A program made the position numbers and the translations under genes. The notes under the pieces were generated by a model. The model had not been told where the DNA came from, made no database searches, and saw nothing but the letters and a program-made list of their open reading frames with translations. A DNA stretch of 64,000 bases. Source: JAEUQQ01 sp963697285. GTDB taxonomy: Bacteria > Acidobacteriota > Vicinamibacteria > Vicinamibacterales > JAFNAJ01. Positions 51,529 through 60,227 of this stretch are shown here, piece by piece. The DNA is taken from contig CAVONI010000009.1 in the NCBI GenBank assembly GCA_963697285.1, forward strand, positions 354,239 to 418,238, given 5' to 3'. Position 1 is the first letter of the stretch. Every line of letters starts with the position of its first letter.

Positions 51529-52737
51529 ATGAACCGACGATCCTTCCTCGGTGCGGCTGCGGCCGCCTCCGCGGCCACCGCCGCCACTGCGCTTCCCTCG
51601 TCGCTGCTGGCGCAGACCCCGCCGGCAGTCGAGAAGGTCAAGGACATCAACGTCAAGATCACCGACATCAGGTTCCAGCAGTTACGCTACCCGACGAAGA
51701 CGCCGGTCAAGCGCAACGGCACGATCCAGAGCGGCGGCAACTACGCCGGCATGACCCAGCTCGAGATCCACACCGACGCCGGGATCATCGGCCGCAGCAA
51801 CTTCGGCGGCGGCCGCGAGATCGTGCTGACGCAGTTGCTCCCGCGCATCAAGGGGATGAACCCTTTCCACATCGAGGCGATCTGGGACCGGATGTACCGG
51901 TTCAACCGGAAGCCCGTGGCCAAGGGCCTCTACATCTCGGCCATGGGCGCCGTCGACATCGCGCTGTGGGACTTCGTCGGCAAGGCGTTGAACATGCCGG
52001 CGTGTGAAGTGATGGGGGTCTTCAACGAGAAGATCCGCGTCTACGCGGCCGGCGGGTATTACGAGGAAGGCAAGGGCGTCAAGGAACTCGTCAACGAGAT
52101 GGAGGAGTACGTCTCACTGGGCTTCCACGCCGTGAAGATGAAGGTCGGCGGCGAGCCGATGAGCCTGGATGCCGAGCGGGTAAGGGCAGTACGCGAGGCG
52201 ATCGGACCGAAGATCGACCTGATGATCGACGCGAACAACCGCTGGACGGCTGCCGAGGCGATCAGGTTCGGCCGGATGGTGGAGAAGTTCGACCCGTTCT
52301 GGTTCGAGGAGCCGGTGGAGGCCGACGACTTCGCCGGCTGCGCCGAGGTGAAGCGGGCACTCGACATCCCGATCGCCGCGGGCGAGAACGAATTCACGCG
52401 CTGGGGCGCCCGCGACCTGCTGCACAACGAGGCGGTGGACGTGCTGCAGTGCGACACGGTGCTGGCGGGCGGCATCTCGGAGGGCCGGAAGATCGCGGCC
52501 CTGGCGTCGGCGTTCCACGTGCCGGTATCGCCGCACGGCGATCCGTTCATGGCCGTCCACCTGCTGGCCTCGCTGCCCAACGCCATCGTGATGGAGACGT
52601 ACCCGGCGGTCGAGAGCCAGTTCAACCTGGCGCTTCCCTTGTTCCCGGTGAAGGACGGCTACATCGAGGTGCCGCGGAAGCCAGGCCTCGGCATCGACCC
52701 CGATCCCGAGATCGTGAAGAAGTACAAGGTCGACTAG
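51529..52737 (+). CDS. Enolase-superfamily (mandelate racemase/dehydratase-like) protein with Tat-like signal
   Basis: A 402-residue protein. The N terminus MNRRSFLGAAAAASAATAA has an RRxFL twin-arginine motif and hydrophobic core, then ALPSSLLAQ. The mandelate racemase-type barrel shows the lysine pair in AVKMKVGGE, metal ligands in DLMIDANNRW, WFEEPVEADD and AAGENEFTR, and a His in SPHGDPFMAVH. It likely abstracts a proton alpha to a carboxylate, as in sugar acid dehydratases. Export of an enolase-family enzyme is unusual. It stands alone. Confidence 0.85.
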   Translation: MNRRSFLGAAAAASAATAATALPSSLLAQTPPAVEKVKDINVKITDIRFQQLRYPTKTPVKRNGTIQSGGNYAGMTQLEIHTDAGIIGRSNFGGGREIVLTQLLPRIKGMNPFHIEAIWDRMYRFNRKPVAKGLYISAMGAVDIALWDFVGKALNMPACEVMGVFNEKIRVYAAGGYYEEGKGVKELVNEMEEYVSLGFHAVKMKVGGEPMSLDAERVRAVREAIGPKIDLMIDANNRWTAAEAIRFGRMVEKFDPFWFEEPVEADDFAGCAEVKRALDIPIAAGENEFTRWGARDLLHNEAVDVLQCDTVLAGGISEGRKIAALASAFHVPVSPHGDPFMAVHLLASLPNAIVMETYPAVESQFNLALPLFPVKDGYIEVPRKPGLGIDPDPEIVKKYKVD

Positions 52738-52757
52738 GGATGCGGCCCGGCGCCGCG

Positions 52758-53171
52758 TCAGAGGTCGCGCGGCAGGAGTCGCGGATTCCCCGCGATCTTG
52801 ACGGCGCCGAAGTGCCGCAGGTCGAGCGTCGCGATGGCCTCGGCCTCGAGGCGCTCGGCCGTCGCCATCACCACGGCATCGACAAGACCGAGTTCGAGCG
52901 AGCGATAGCGCGTGCAGATTCGCTCGGCCACCGCGAGATCCTCGTCTCGGCCCCACTCAACGGAGAACGACCCATCGGCCAGGTCGGCAAGAAACGCCTT
53001 TCGCGCCTTGGCGCCGAGATACTTCGCGACCAGGTAGTCAACTTCCGGAAGAATGACCGACGGCAGGAGCCACCGCTCGGGGGTTGCCTCGTAGAGGTCC
53101 CTGACGACGGCGTGGTGGTCGTCGCTGGCGTCGAGCAACGCCAGCATGGCGCCGGTGTCGACGACGATCAT
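52758..53171 (-). CDS. vapC: VapC-type PIN-domain toxin (module 1)
   Basis: A 137-residue PIN-domain ribonuclease. The acidic residues are seen in MIVVDTGAML, LPEVDYLVAK, GLVDAVVMATAE and IATLDLRHFG, the four-acid pattern for Mg2+. VapC toxins cleave tRNA or rRNA when freed from VapB. The start overlaps the antitoxin stop by 4 bp. Confidence 0.88.
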   Translation of the reverse strand: MIVVDTGAMLALLDASDDHHAVVRDLYEATPERWLLPSVILPEVDYLVAKYLGAKARKAFLADLADGSFSVEWGRDEDLAVAERICTRYRSLELGLVDAVVMATAERLEAEAIATLDLRHFGAVKIAGNPRLLPRDL

Positions 53172-53398
53172 CGATCCTCGCCGAAGCCGGCCAGCAACGC
53201 CTCGGCGCGCTGCCCGAGGTCACGGCGGCCGCTCTTGAACGCGCCGACGCTGCGCGGCTTGCGGCGCGGAGCGTGACGGGCGGTGTACTCCGCGACCGCT
53301 TCACGCACCAATTCTGCCGGCGGCCGCCCGCATTCACGCCCAATCCGCTTCAGCCGCCGGTACGTCTCCTCGTCCATGTACACGGTCGTCTTCTGCAT
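53168..53398 (-). CDS. vapB: VapB-type ribbon-helix-helix antitoxin (module 1)
   Basis: A 76-residue antitoxin. The N-terminal ribbon-helix-helix (MQKTTVYMDEETYRRLKRI, GRPPAELVREAVAEYTARH) binds DNA, and the basic/Ala-rich C terminus should wrap the toxin. ATG 53398 falls inside an ATATGGT/ACCATAT inverted repeat, which would suit self-repression. Its stop overlaps vapC by 4 bp. Confidence 0.85.
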   Translation of the reverse strand: MQKTTVYMDEETYRRLKRIGRECGRPPAELVREAVAEYTARHAPRRKPRSVGAFKSGRRDLGQRAEALLAGFGEDR

Positions 53399-53411
53399 AT
53401 GGTTACCATAT
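53397..53411. promoter_or_regulatory. Inverted-repeat operator candidate of vapBC module 1
   Basis: ATATGGT and ACCATAT arms separated by one T overlap the vapB start codon. The same ACCATAT heptamer occurs three times upstream of the second module. Confidence 0.6.
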
Positions 53412-53618
53412 ATGGGCCAGCCACAGCGATCAAGACCACACCAACGGCTCTGGCCCGGCGGGCGCAGGGACGGAGCGCCGTCGATCACGCCGTCCGAGAG
53501 CAGTTCTTGCGGCCCGGGCGGGGCTGTCAATAGCGAGCGCCGACAGTTCTACCCTCAGCGCCGGCGCGGCCCGACCGCCAGGCGGGTTTGCAGCCCGTGG
53601 CGGGTCGCCCGTAGCCCG

Positions 53619-53993
53619 CTAGTACAGCTGCAGTCCCGGCACGTCCTCGAAATCGCGGCGGTTCGTCGTCCAGAGCGCGGCGCCGTCGCGCAGGGCGCAG
53701 GCGGCAATCGCGAGGTCGAGGTCCCGGCCGCGCGGTCGCCTGACCGTCGCGTACAACTCCGCAGCCAGTTCCGCCTCTGCGACACCAAACGCCACGGCAC
53801 AACCGGCCGGCACGAGCGCCTCCTGTGTTTCGAGCTCGGTCGATGTCCTGGGACCGCGCCGCCACTCGTAGAGCACGAGGGTCGAGATGGCGGGGCGGTG
53901 GCCCGCCTGGATCAGGCCGACGAGCGCGTCGAGGCCACGGCGGGGGCCGGCGAAGGCGTCGATCAGCGCCGACGTATCGAGGTGAACAATCAC
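53619..53993 (-). CDS. VapC-type PIN-domain toxin (module 2)
   Basis: A 124-residue PIN-domain protein: MIVHLDTSALIDAF, STLVLYEWRRG, RGRDLDLAIAACAL and LWTTNRRDFEDVPGL give the acidic active-site pattern. The sequence differs clearly from module 1. The start overlaps the antitoxin stop by 4 bp. Confidence 0.85.
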   Translation of the reverse strand: MIVHLDTSALIDAFAGPRRGLDALVGLIQAGHRPAISTLVLYEWRRGPRTSTELETQEALVPAGCAVAFGVAEAELAAELYATVRRPRGRDLDLAIAACALRDGAALWTTNRRDFEDVPGLQLY

Positions 53994-54271
53994 AGGGATG
54001 AGCGGCGCCGGCTCGCCGCGCGCCGCGATGCCCGGTTCTCGGCGATTTCGCGGTCGACGTCGGCCAACGTCCGTTCGACGGGGGCATGTCGAAGGCGTTC
54101 GAGCACCTCGAGCATGCGCCGCTGCTCGTCTGGCGTCAGCCGCCCTGCCCGCGCCGCGTATTCGGCCACCGCCTCACGCACGACCCAGCTTTGCGGCTTG
54201 CGCTCGCGCGCCGCCGTGCGCCTGAGGAGTTCCACGGTGTTCTCGTCGACGGTGAAGGTCACCTTGACCAT
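53990..54271 (-). CDS. VapB-type ribbon-helix-helix antitoxin (module 2)
   Basis: A 93-residue antitoxin. The ribbon-helix-helix reads MVKVTFTVDENTVELLRRTA and PQSWVVREAVAEYAARAG; the Arg-rich C terminus (about 60-93) should contact the toxin. The ATG lies in an ACCATAT-rich promoter. Its stop overlaps the toxin start. Confidence 0.8.
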   Translation of the reverse strand: MVKVTFTVDENTVELLRRTAARERKPQSWVVREAVAEYAARAGRLTPDEQRRMLEVLERLRHAPVERTLADVDREIAENRASRRAASRRRSSL

Positions 54272-54298
54272 ATAGCCAGCTTACCATATGACCATATC
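54268..54298. promoter_or_regulatory. Three ACCATAT repeats upstream of vapBC module 2
   Basis: ACCATAT occurs at 54268-54274, 54284-54290 and 54292-54298, the first overlapping the antitoxin start codon. The heptamer is the same as the arms of the module 1 operator. Confidence 0.55.
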
Positions 54299-54318
54299 GC
54301 CGGCGTTCACCAGCGGCG

Positions 54319-54363
54319 GCCCAACATGGCACCGGCCGCCGTCTGGTGCAACGCAAGTTAGGC
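54319..54363. other. attC-like site (possible integron cassette boundary)
   Basis: GCCCAAC (54319-54325, RYYYAAC type) and GTTAGGC (54357-54363, GTTRRRY type) are near-complementary. Between them GCACC and GGTGC form an inner stem. This is the layout of a short integron attC site, but at 45 bp it is near the lower limit and could be chance. A GCCTAAC occurs again after the next gene. Confidence 0.3.
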
Positions 54364-54410
54364 TGTCCGTTTCTGCTGAACATGTAGGTGAGCGATAACT
54401 GGGAGGAGGC

Positions 54411-54416
54411 TATACT
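54411..54416 (+). promoter_or_regulatory. TATACT -10 element close to a start codon
   Basis: TATACT sits 10 bp before ATG 54426, so transcription would start at or just before the ATG. A GGGAGGAGG stretch lies upstream of it, too far for a ribosome site. This suggests a leaderless mRNA for the following gene. Confidence 0.4.
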
Positions 54417-54425
54417 GCGGATTTT

Positions 54426-55049
54426 ATGACCGAGCGAGTGGCACTCACCGATCGACTCCGCAGAAGCGCACTGGCGGCTTTGTGTGTGCCTCCAGCGGTG
54501 TTGTTGCACGAGTTCGGCCACTGGATTGGGAACGCACTGGCCGGGCTTCCCGAGCCGACGTTGCACTACGCCTCCACTGGATTTCGCAATCAGCCTGCGT
54601 TCTGGACCGCCGTTCGAACTGGAGACATGGCCCTCGCTGAGACGATGGGGAGCGTCACTGGTGCGGGAATCGCTGCGTTCCTGGGCATCGCGATTTCCTG
54701 GGGTCTGATGATTGGATGCGCGTGGCTCGTTCGAAGACCAAGCGCACGGATAGTGGCGGCAGCTGTGGTTCTCGCTTCGGCCGTACGATTCGTGCCAGTC
54801 GGCATCTTCCTCATTCGAGGAGCAGCGGAACACACGGATGAGGCTCATGTCGCGCAGGCTCTGTCGGCTCCGCCGCTCCTTGCGGCATTGATTCTTCTCG
54901 GGATCGGTCTCGCGTCGATCAGTATCATCACTGTGGTCCGGAGCCTTCCGGTCGGCGACCGGCGCGCCCTCCTGATCGACCTCGTTGGTGGCGTCATCGC
55001 CGGGACCGTGGTGTGGATGGGCTTCGTCGGTCCTGCCCTGCTGCCTTAA
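54426..55049 (+). CDS. M50-like membrane protein with HEFGH motif
   Basis: A 207-residue membrane protein with about five or six helices. HEFGH (residues about 27-31, PAVLLHEFGHWIGNALAGLP) is the HExxH zinc motif of M50/SpoIVFB-like membrane proteases. No clear NxxPxxxxD motif is seen to confirm a full M50 active site. Base composition is less GC-rich than neighbours and codon choice is more mixed, which suggests recent arrival. It sits between repeat-like sequences resembling integron boundaries. Confidence 0.6.
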   Translation: MTERVALTDRLRRSALAALCVPPAVLLHEFGHWIGNALAGLPEPTLHYASTGFRNQPAFWTAVRTGDMALAETMGSVTGAGIAAFLGIAISWGLMIGCAWLVRRPSARIVAAAVVLASAVRFVPVGIFLIRGAAEHTDEAHVAQALSAPPLLAALILLGIGLASISIITVVRSLPVGDRRALLIDLVGGVIAGTVVWMGFVGPALLP

Positions 55050-55336
55050 CTGGCGGTCCCACGATCAAACGTTTAGGAGGCGGTCGATCGTGCCTCGATT
55101 TCCCAAACGCGCGTCGGGCTTGGCAAGATCAGCCTAACGCCATATGTCCGGCCGTGGCTCATGAAAGCCTGGGCGGCCGGACCACTCGGCGCGGCAACGC
55201 TGCGGCAGCTCCACTACGGACCACGGGCGTCACACCACCGGCTTCAGCGCGAGCACCCCGCCGGCCAGCCGCGCACCAGCGGCACACGGGTTGCGGAGCC
55301 GAGATCATGAAGAAGGACAGGGTCAACTGAGTGCGT
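55050..55336. other. Non-coding spacer with an inverted repeat downstream of the M50-like gene
   Basis: A 287-bp stretch with no gene. GCCTAAC at 55132-55138 is followed by a 9-bp inverted repeat (GTCCGGCCG and CGGCCGGAC, about 55146-55182). A short motif near 55311 (ATGAAGAAGGACAGGGTCAA) faintly resembles the 43-bp repeat but is too diverged to count. Confidence 0.45.
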
Positions 55337-56614
55337 TCAGGCGCTCGTCCGCGTGCCGAGCCTGGCGAGAACGAAGAAGAAGGCGCCGATCGCCAGCGCC
55401 ATCACGCCCGACTGGCGCTGTGCCGGCGTGGCGCCCGCGAGGATCGCCGCACACACCGCCAGTGCGACCAGGGGAACGATTGGGCCGCCAGGCACGGTGA
55501 AGCCCGCCGGTCCGGTGCGGCGGAGTTGCAGCACGGCCGCTGCGGTCCCGACATAGATGACGAGACGCGCCACCGCGCTCACCGCGGCCATGGACGCGAA
55601 CCCGCCAGACAGCGCGAGCACGAGCGTGACCAGCGATGTCACGACGATGGCCATGACCGGCGTGCGGTAGGTCGGATGCAGCCACGCGAACACCCGCGGC
55701 AGGTCGCCCTGCTCGGCCAGGCCGAACAGGTTGCGCGAACCCGACAGGGCCGAGCCCATGTTGTGTCCCGTGATCGACACGGTGGCACCCACGGTCATGA
55801 GCAGCGCGCCACCGGCGCCCATGAAGAGGAGGGCCGCGTCGGCGAGCGGTGTCTTCGAGGCGATGATGCCCGGCAGGGTCCCGACCGCGACCACCTGCGC
55901 CAGCGTCATCACCAGACCCGCCACGACGATCGTCATGATCATCGCGAACGGCACCGCGCGCCGCGGGTCCTTCGCTTCGCCGGCGGGGACGGGTACGACT
56001 TCATATCCGCCGTACGCGAAGATCAGGTAGAGCGCTGGCGCCGCGATCGGGTGCGACAGGATGGGTGCGGCGGGCGTCAGCGATCCCCACGCGACGTGCG
56101 GCAGGCCTATCAGGATGAAGAGGGCCAGCGGCACGAGTTTCCCCACGGTCAGCGCGTTGACCACGATCGCACTCTGCTTGATGCCGCGGATGTTGATGGC
56201 CGTCAGGATGAGGACGAGCCCGGTGATGAACGCCTGCCGCGACGAGCCCGCACCAAGCACCGGCCAGTAGTAGCCGAGCGCATCGGCGAGGCCGTTGACC
56301 ACCGACGCCCAGCTCGTAAGGCGTACTACCCAGAGCATCCAGCCCACCTCGAACCCCGCGAAGCGGCCGAATGCCTCGTGCACGTAGAGCGCCGCGCCAC
56401 CCGTGCCGTCGAAGCGGCTGCCCGCCTCGGCAAAGCAGAGGGCGACGCACATCGCGAGCAGGCCGGTCAGCGGCACGGCCCAGATGCTCCAGTTGCCGAG
56501 TTGCGCCGCCAGGAGGGCCGGCATGAGGAACACGGCGCCCCCGAGCACCTGGTTGACACCAATGGCGGTGAGGTCCCATCGGGTGAGTTCGCGGCGGAGG
56601 CCGGTCGCGGGCAT
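55337..56614 (-). CDS. APC-superfamily amino acid permease
   Basis: About 425 residues with twelve membrane helices. The first reads WDLTAIGVNQVLGGAVFLMP, followed by FDGTGGAALYVHEAFGRFAG and YGGYEVVPVPAGEAKDPRRA, all typical of APC amino-acid or polyamine transporters. ATG 56614 is chosen; an in-frame ATG at 56674 would add 20 residues and overlap the neighbouring ATPase gene stop. The substrate cannot be named. Confidence 0.85.
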   Translation of the reverse strand: MPATGLRRELTRWDLTAIGVNQVLGGAVFLMPALLAAQLGNWSIWAVPLTGLLAMCVALCFAEAGSRFDGTGGAALYVHEAFGRFAGFEVGWMLWVVRLTSWASVVNGLADALGYYWPVLGAGSSRQAFITGLVLILTAINIRGIKQSAIVVNALTVGKLVPLALFILIGLPHVAWGSLTPAAPILSHPIAAPALYLIFAYGGYEVVPVPAGEAKDPRRAVPFAMIMTIVVAGLVMTLAQVVAVGTLPGIIASKTPLADAALLFMGAGGALLMTVGATVSITGHNMGSALSGSRNLFGLAEQGDLPRVFAWLHPTYRTPVMAIVVTSLVTLVLALSGGFASMAAVSAVARLVIYVGTAAAVLQLRRTGPAGFTVPGGPIVPLVALAVCAAILAGATPAQRQSGVMALAIGAFFFVLARLGTRTSA

Positions 56615-56673
56615 GGGCGAGCGTTGTATCACGGCCGCGACGGCGTCAACAGGCTGCGCGCCTGACTCGAGCA

Positions 56674-57840
56674 TTACTTCACCGAGTGCAGGTCGGTGGC
56701 CAGCGCCACCAGGCCGATGGCCTCAGTCTTGTGACCAAGGGAAAAACGCTCAGTCCCCGAATACACGACAGACTGCCGATGTGGTTGCAGGTCGGCGCAG
56801 GCCATGTGGAAACCCTTCCCCACCTTCGGCGCCGAACTCCGCTTGACCTCGATGGCCCACAGTTGACGGTTCGGCAGTACAAGAACAAGGTCGATTTCGG
56901 CGCCCGCCGAGGTGCGATAGAAGCTCGCTTCCGTGCCTTCGGGAGCCGCCGCAATCAGTGTCTCGATTGCCAGCGTTTCCCATGTCTGCCCGGCAACCGG
57001 ATGGCCCAGGACGTCTTCCTTGTTTCTCAGCCCGAGCAGCGCATGGGTGATCCCCGTGTCGCGCACGGAGATCTTCGGTGACTTCACAAGGCGCTTGCCG
57101 GCGTTTCGATGCCACGCTGGCAGGCGGCGCACGAGGAGCAAGTCAACCAGCAGGTCAAGATAGCTGGCGACCGTCTTGCCATCGACCCCCAGACCACGCG
57201 CCAGATTGGCAGCATTGAGGAGTTCGGCCTGGTTGTGCGCGAGCATCGTCCAGAAGCGACGGAGCGTTTCAGCCGGGATGCGTGGCCCGAGTTGGGGGAT
57301 CTCCCGTTCAAGATAGGTGCGGATGAAATCCTGGCGCCACTTGAGGCTCAACGCATCGTCGTCTGCGAGAAAGCTCGTGGGGAATCCGCCACGAACCCAG
57401 AGCGTGTCCAGGGCAGCCGCTGGCACTTCCAGTGCGTCGAACGGCGCAAGTTCCAGATAAGAGATTCGGCCGGCCAGGCTCTCGCCTGACTGCTTGAGCA
57501 GGTCGATGGCGGCAGAACCCAGCAGGAGAAAGCGCCCCACCTTCTTCTCGCGCCTGCGTCCGCGATCAATAACACCTCGCAGGGACTGGAAGAGACCCGG
57601 GACACGATGCACCTCGTCGAGGACAACCAGCTCGTCCTCGTGGTCGGCGAAGTACTGCTCAGGATCGCTGAGCCTGGCCAGGTCAGTGACGGATTCAAGG
57701 TCCAGGTAGACCGAGGGCCGTTGTCCGGCGATCTCCTGCGCCAGGGTCGTCTTGCCTACCTGTCGAGGCCCCAGCAGACCCACGGCTGGATAGTGCTTCA
57801 AGAGATAAGTCAGGCGCTCTGTGATTCGTCGCTGCAACAT
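56674..57840 (-). CDS. AAA ATPase with DUF4143 domain
   Basis: A 388-residue protein of the AAA_14/DUF4143 type. Walker A GPRQVGKTTLAQEI, Walker B ELVVLDEVHRVPGLF, then LLGSAAIDLL. The C-terminal DUF4143 part carries ISVRDTGITHALLGL and a nuclease-like GAEIDLVLVLPNRQLWAIEV with K. Such genes are often solitary and scattered by transfer; their job is unknown. ATG 57840; the longer upstream frame looks non-coding. It is divergent from the Rrf2 gene. Confidence 0.88.
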   Translation of the reverse strand: MLQRRITERLTYLLKHYPAVGLLGPRQVGKTTLAQEIAGQRPSVYLDLESVTDLARLSDPEQYFADHEDELVVLDEVHRVPGLFQSLRGVIDRGRRREKKVGRFLLLGSAAIDLLKQSGESLAGRISYLELAPFDALEVPAAALDTLWVRGGFPTSFLADDDALSLKWRQDFIRTYLEREIPQLGPRIPAETLRRFWTMLAHNQAELLNAANLARGLGVDGKTVASYLDLLVDLLLVRRLPAWHRNAGKRLVKSPKISVRDTGITHALLGLRNKEDVLGHPVAGQTWETLAIETLIAAAPEGTEASFYRTSAGAEIDLVLVLPNRQLWAIEVKRSSAPKVGKGFHMACADLQPHRQSVVYSGTERFSLGHKTEAIGLVALATDLHSVK

Positions 57841-58240
57841 CCTTGTAATTATGGATTCGTGATCCTCGATTGCAAGTATATTCGAACGGGATGACGACCG
57901 GCCGACGGTGCGACTGCCTTTGGCCTGGACCGCCGGCCGATGCGACGGCTGTCGCCGAAATCCCGCCAGTGGCGCAACGTCACCAGGCCCTCTCCTGCCG
58001 CAAACCCGTAGGATTCCTTCAGTTCCCACCAAACCAGAGCAGATACGTCCGATTTTCGGTAGCTCAGCAAAAGGCACACGAGTTGCAAATCGTGCCGCAG
58101 TGCGGCAGACACGATGTCCGCCGCCCCCGCCAGCCGTGTCGCCTACGTTGTCTGCCCATCGCCTCGGACCCCTCGCCCCGCCGTGCCCTGCCGCCAGTCG
58201 AAGCGTCGCATCGCGCAGGGCGGCGGCGCGTGGAGGCGGC
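57841..58240. other. Divergent spacer between the ATPase and Rrf2 genes
   Basis: About 400 bp without a supportable gene. The part next to the ATPase start is unusually AT-rich (AATTATGGATTCG, AAGTATATTCG) and should hold its promoter. A tRNA-like stretch near 58060 does not fold properly. Confidence 0.5.
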
Positions 58241-58801
58241 CTCCAGCTCACCCGGGCCGCCGACTACGCCGTGCGGGCGCTCATCCACCTGGCCATGCAA
58301 CCGGCCGCGACGCGGCTGTCGCAGGTGGATATCGCCGCGGCGATCGGCGCACCGGCACCCTTCGTCGGCAAGGTGATGCAGCAGTTGGCGTCGGCGGGCC
58401 TCGTGACATCGCAGCGGGGGATTGGCGGCGGGTTCGCGCTGCACCCTGCGGCCGGTGACACCACGATGCTCGACGCGGTGACCGCCATCGAGGGGCCGCT
58501 CGCGCTCAACACGTGCCTGTCGCCCGACGATCCGTGCTGGCGCGCGTCGTTCTGCCCGGCGCACCTCGTCTGGCACGAGGCGCAACGCCGCGTGGCCGAC
58601 GTGCTGCGGTCGGCCACCATCAACGCCCTCGCCCGACAGGTCGTCGAGGCCGGGGTGGCAACGTCGCTGTCGTCACCCGAGCCGCACCCGCGGCGCCGAA
58701 ACAGTCCGAACAGCGAGATCGACGGGCCGCGTGAGCGCACTGGCCGGAGCCCGCGCATTCACCTTCGCAAGACGCACCCACACAGGATGGGAACCCGATG
58801 A
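58241..58801 (+). CDS. Rrf2-family Fe-S regulator (start unresolved)
   Basis: The recognisable protein starts LQLTRAADYAVRALIHLAMQ, an Rrf2 winged helix, with FVGKVMQQLASAGLVTSQRG and GGGFALHPAAGD. Cysteines in NTCLSPDDPCWRASFCPAH have the three-Cys spacing of NsrR/IscR-type Fe-S sensors. No ATG, GTG or TTG lies in frame just before; one missing base near 58238 would link it to a GTG at 58230. The stop overlaps the ccoN ATG, so it may control the cbb3 genes in response to oxygen, NO or iron. Confidence 0.75.
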   Translation, partial: LQLTRAADYAVRALIHLAMQPAATRLSQVDIAAAIGAPAPFVGKVMQQLASAGLVTSQRGIGGGFALHPAAGDTTMLDAVTAIEGPLALNTCLSPDDPCWRASFCPAHLVWHEAQRRVADVLRSATINALARQVVEAGVATSLSSPEPHPRRRNSPNSEIDGPRERTGRSPRIHLRKTHPHRMGTR

Positions 58802-60227
58802 GCGACACCGTGCGCTACGATGATCGAACCCCGCGGCTCTTCTTCCTTGCCGCTATCGTCTGGGCCGTGGTCGGCATGCTCGTCGGCGTCCTGATCGCGG
58901 CAATGCTGTTCGTACCGGCGCTGAACCTGGCGCCGTACCTCACCTTCGGCAGGCTGCGGCCGCTCCACACGAACGCCGTCATCTTCGCGTTCTGCGGAAA
59001 CATCATCTTCGCCGGCACCTACCACTCGATGCAGCGGCTGCTCAAGACGCGGCTCTTCAGCGATGTCCTCTCGAAGTTCCATTTCTGGGGCTGGCAGTTG
59101 CTGATCGTCGCCGCGGCGCTCGCGCTCGTGAACGGCAACACGCAGGGCAAGGAATACGCGGAACTGCCCTGGGTCCTCGACGTCGTGATCGCGGTGCTCT
59201 GGGTGACCTTCGCGATCAACTTCTTCGGCACGCTCGCGATCAGGCGCGAGAAGCACATCTACGTGGCCATCTGGTTCTACATCGCCACGATCGTCGCGGT
59301 GGCCATCCTGCACATCGGCAACAGCATGGTGATGCCGTACTCCTGGCTCGGGAGCTATTCGGCGTATTCGGGCGTCAAGGACGCGCTCATGCAGTGGTGG
59401 TACGGCCACAACGCCGTGGCGTTCTTCCTGACGACGCCCTTCCTGGGCCTGATGTACTACTACCTGCCGAAGGCGGCCGACCGGCCGGTGTTCAGCTACC
59501 GGCTCTCGATCATGCATTTCTGGTCGATCGTGTTCGTCTACATCTGGGCGGGCCCGCACCACCTGCACTACTCGGCCGTCCCGGAATGGGCGTCGACGCT
59601 CGGGATGCTCTTCTCGCTGATCCTCTGGATGCCGTCCTGGGGCGGCATGGTGAACGGCCTCTTCACGCTGCGCGGCGCGTGGCACAAGCTGCGCGAAGAC
59701 CCCATCCTCAAGTTCATGGTCGTCGCCGTGACCTACTACGGTATGGCCACGTTCGAGGGGCCGATGATGTCGATCAAGTCGGTGAATGCGGTCTCGCACT
59801 TCACCGACTGGACGATCGGGCATGTCCACGCGGGGGCGCTCGGCTGGAATGCCTTCCTGTCGTTCGGCATTGCCTACTGGAGGATGTACGTCCCCGAGGC
59901 TCTGGAAGACCGAGCTCTACTCGAAGAAGCTCGCGACCGCGCACTTCTGGGTGGCGACCGTCGGCCTGATCACCTACCAGGTGTCGATGTGGGTCGCCGG
60001 CATCACGCAGTGGGCGATGTGGCGCGCGTTCGAGGCAGACGGCCGGCTGGTCTATCCCGACTTCATCGAGACGGTCATCCGGATCGTGCCGATGTATGGA
60101 TCCGCCTCGTCGCGGCACTCCTCTCTTCTCGGGCCTCCTCCTCCTCGTCTGGAACGTCGTCAAGACGATCAGGAGTGCCCCCGCCGACTTCGCGGTGGAA
60201 CCCGAGGGAGTGCGCCTCCGCTCGTGA
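58798..60227 (+). pseudogene. ccoN: cbb3 cytochrome oxidase subunit I CcoN, frameshifted
   Basis: The haem-copper oxidase core is intact for the first 365 residues: LHTNAVIFAFCGN, QWWYGHNAVAFFLT, WAGPHHLHYSAVPEW and HVHAGALGWN supply haem and Cu ligands. A surplus C in CCCC (59892-59895) shifts the frame; family sequence resumes as RLWKTELYSKKLATAHFWVA. Two missing bases near 60097 and 60114 must be added to reach the end, APADFAVEPEGVRLRS, at 60227. Undoing the three shifts gives one normal-length subunit of about 476 residues. Reduces O2 at low oxygen. Confidence 0.9.

Noticed and set aside
55307..55330. Sixth copy of the 43-bp repeat
   Set aside because: Only a partial, weak match to the inner sequence, without either palindromic end.
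58050..58115. A tRNA-like stretch (GGTAGCTCAGC and a TTGCAAA loop)
   Set aside because: The D arm has no matching 3' half, the anticodon loop would be eight bases, and no acceptor stem or T arm pairs.
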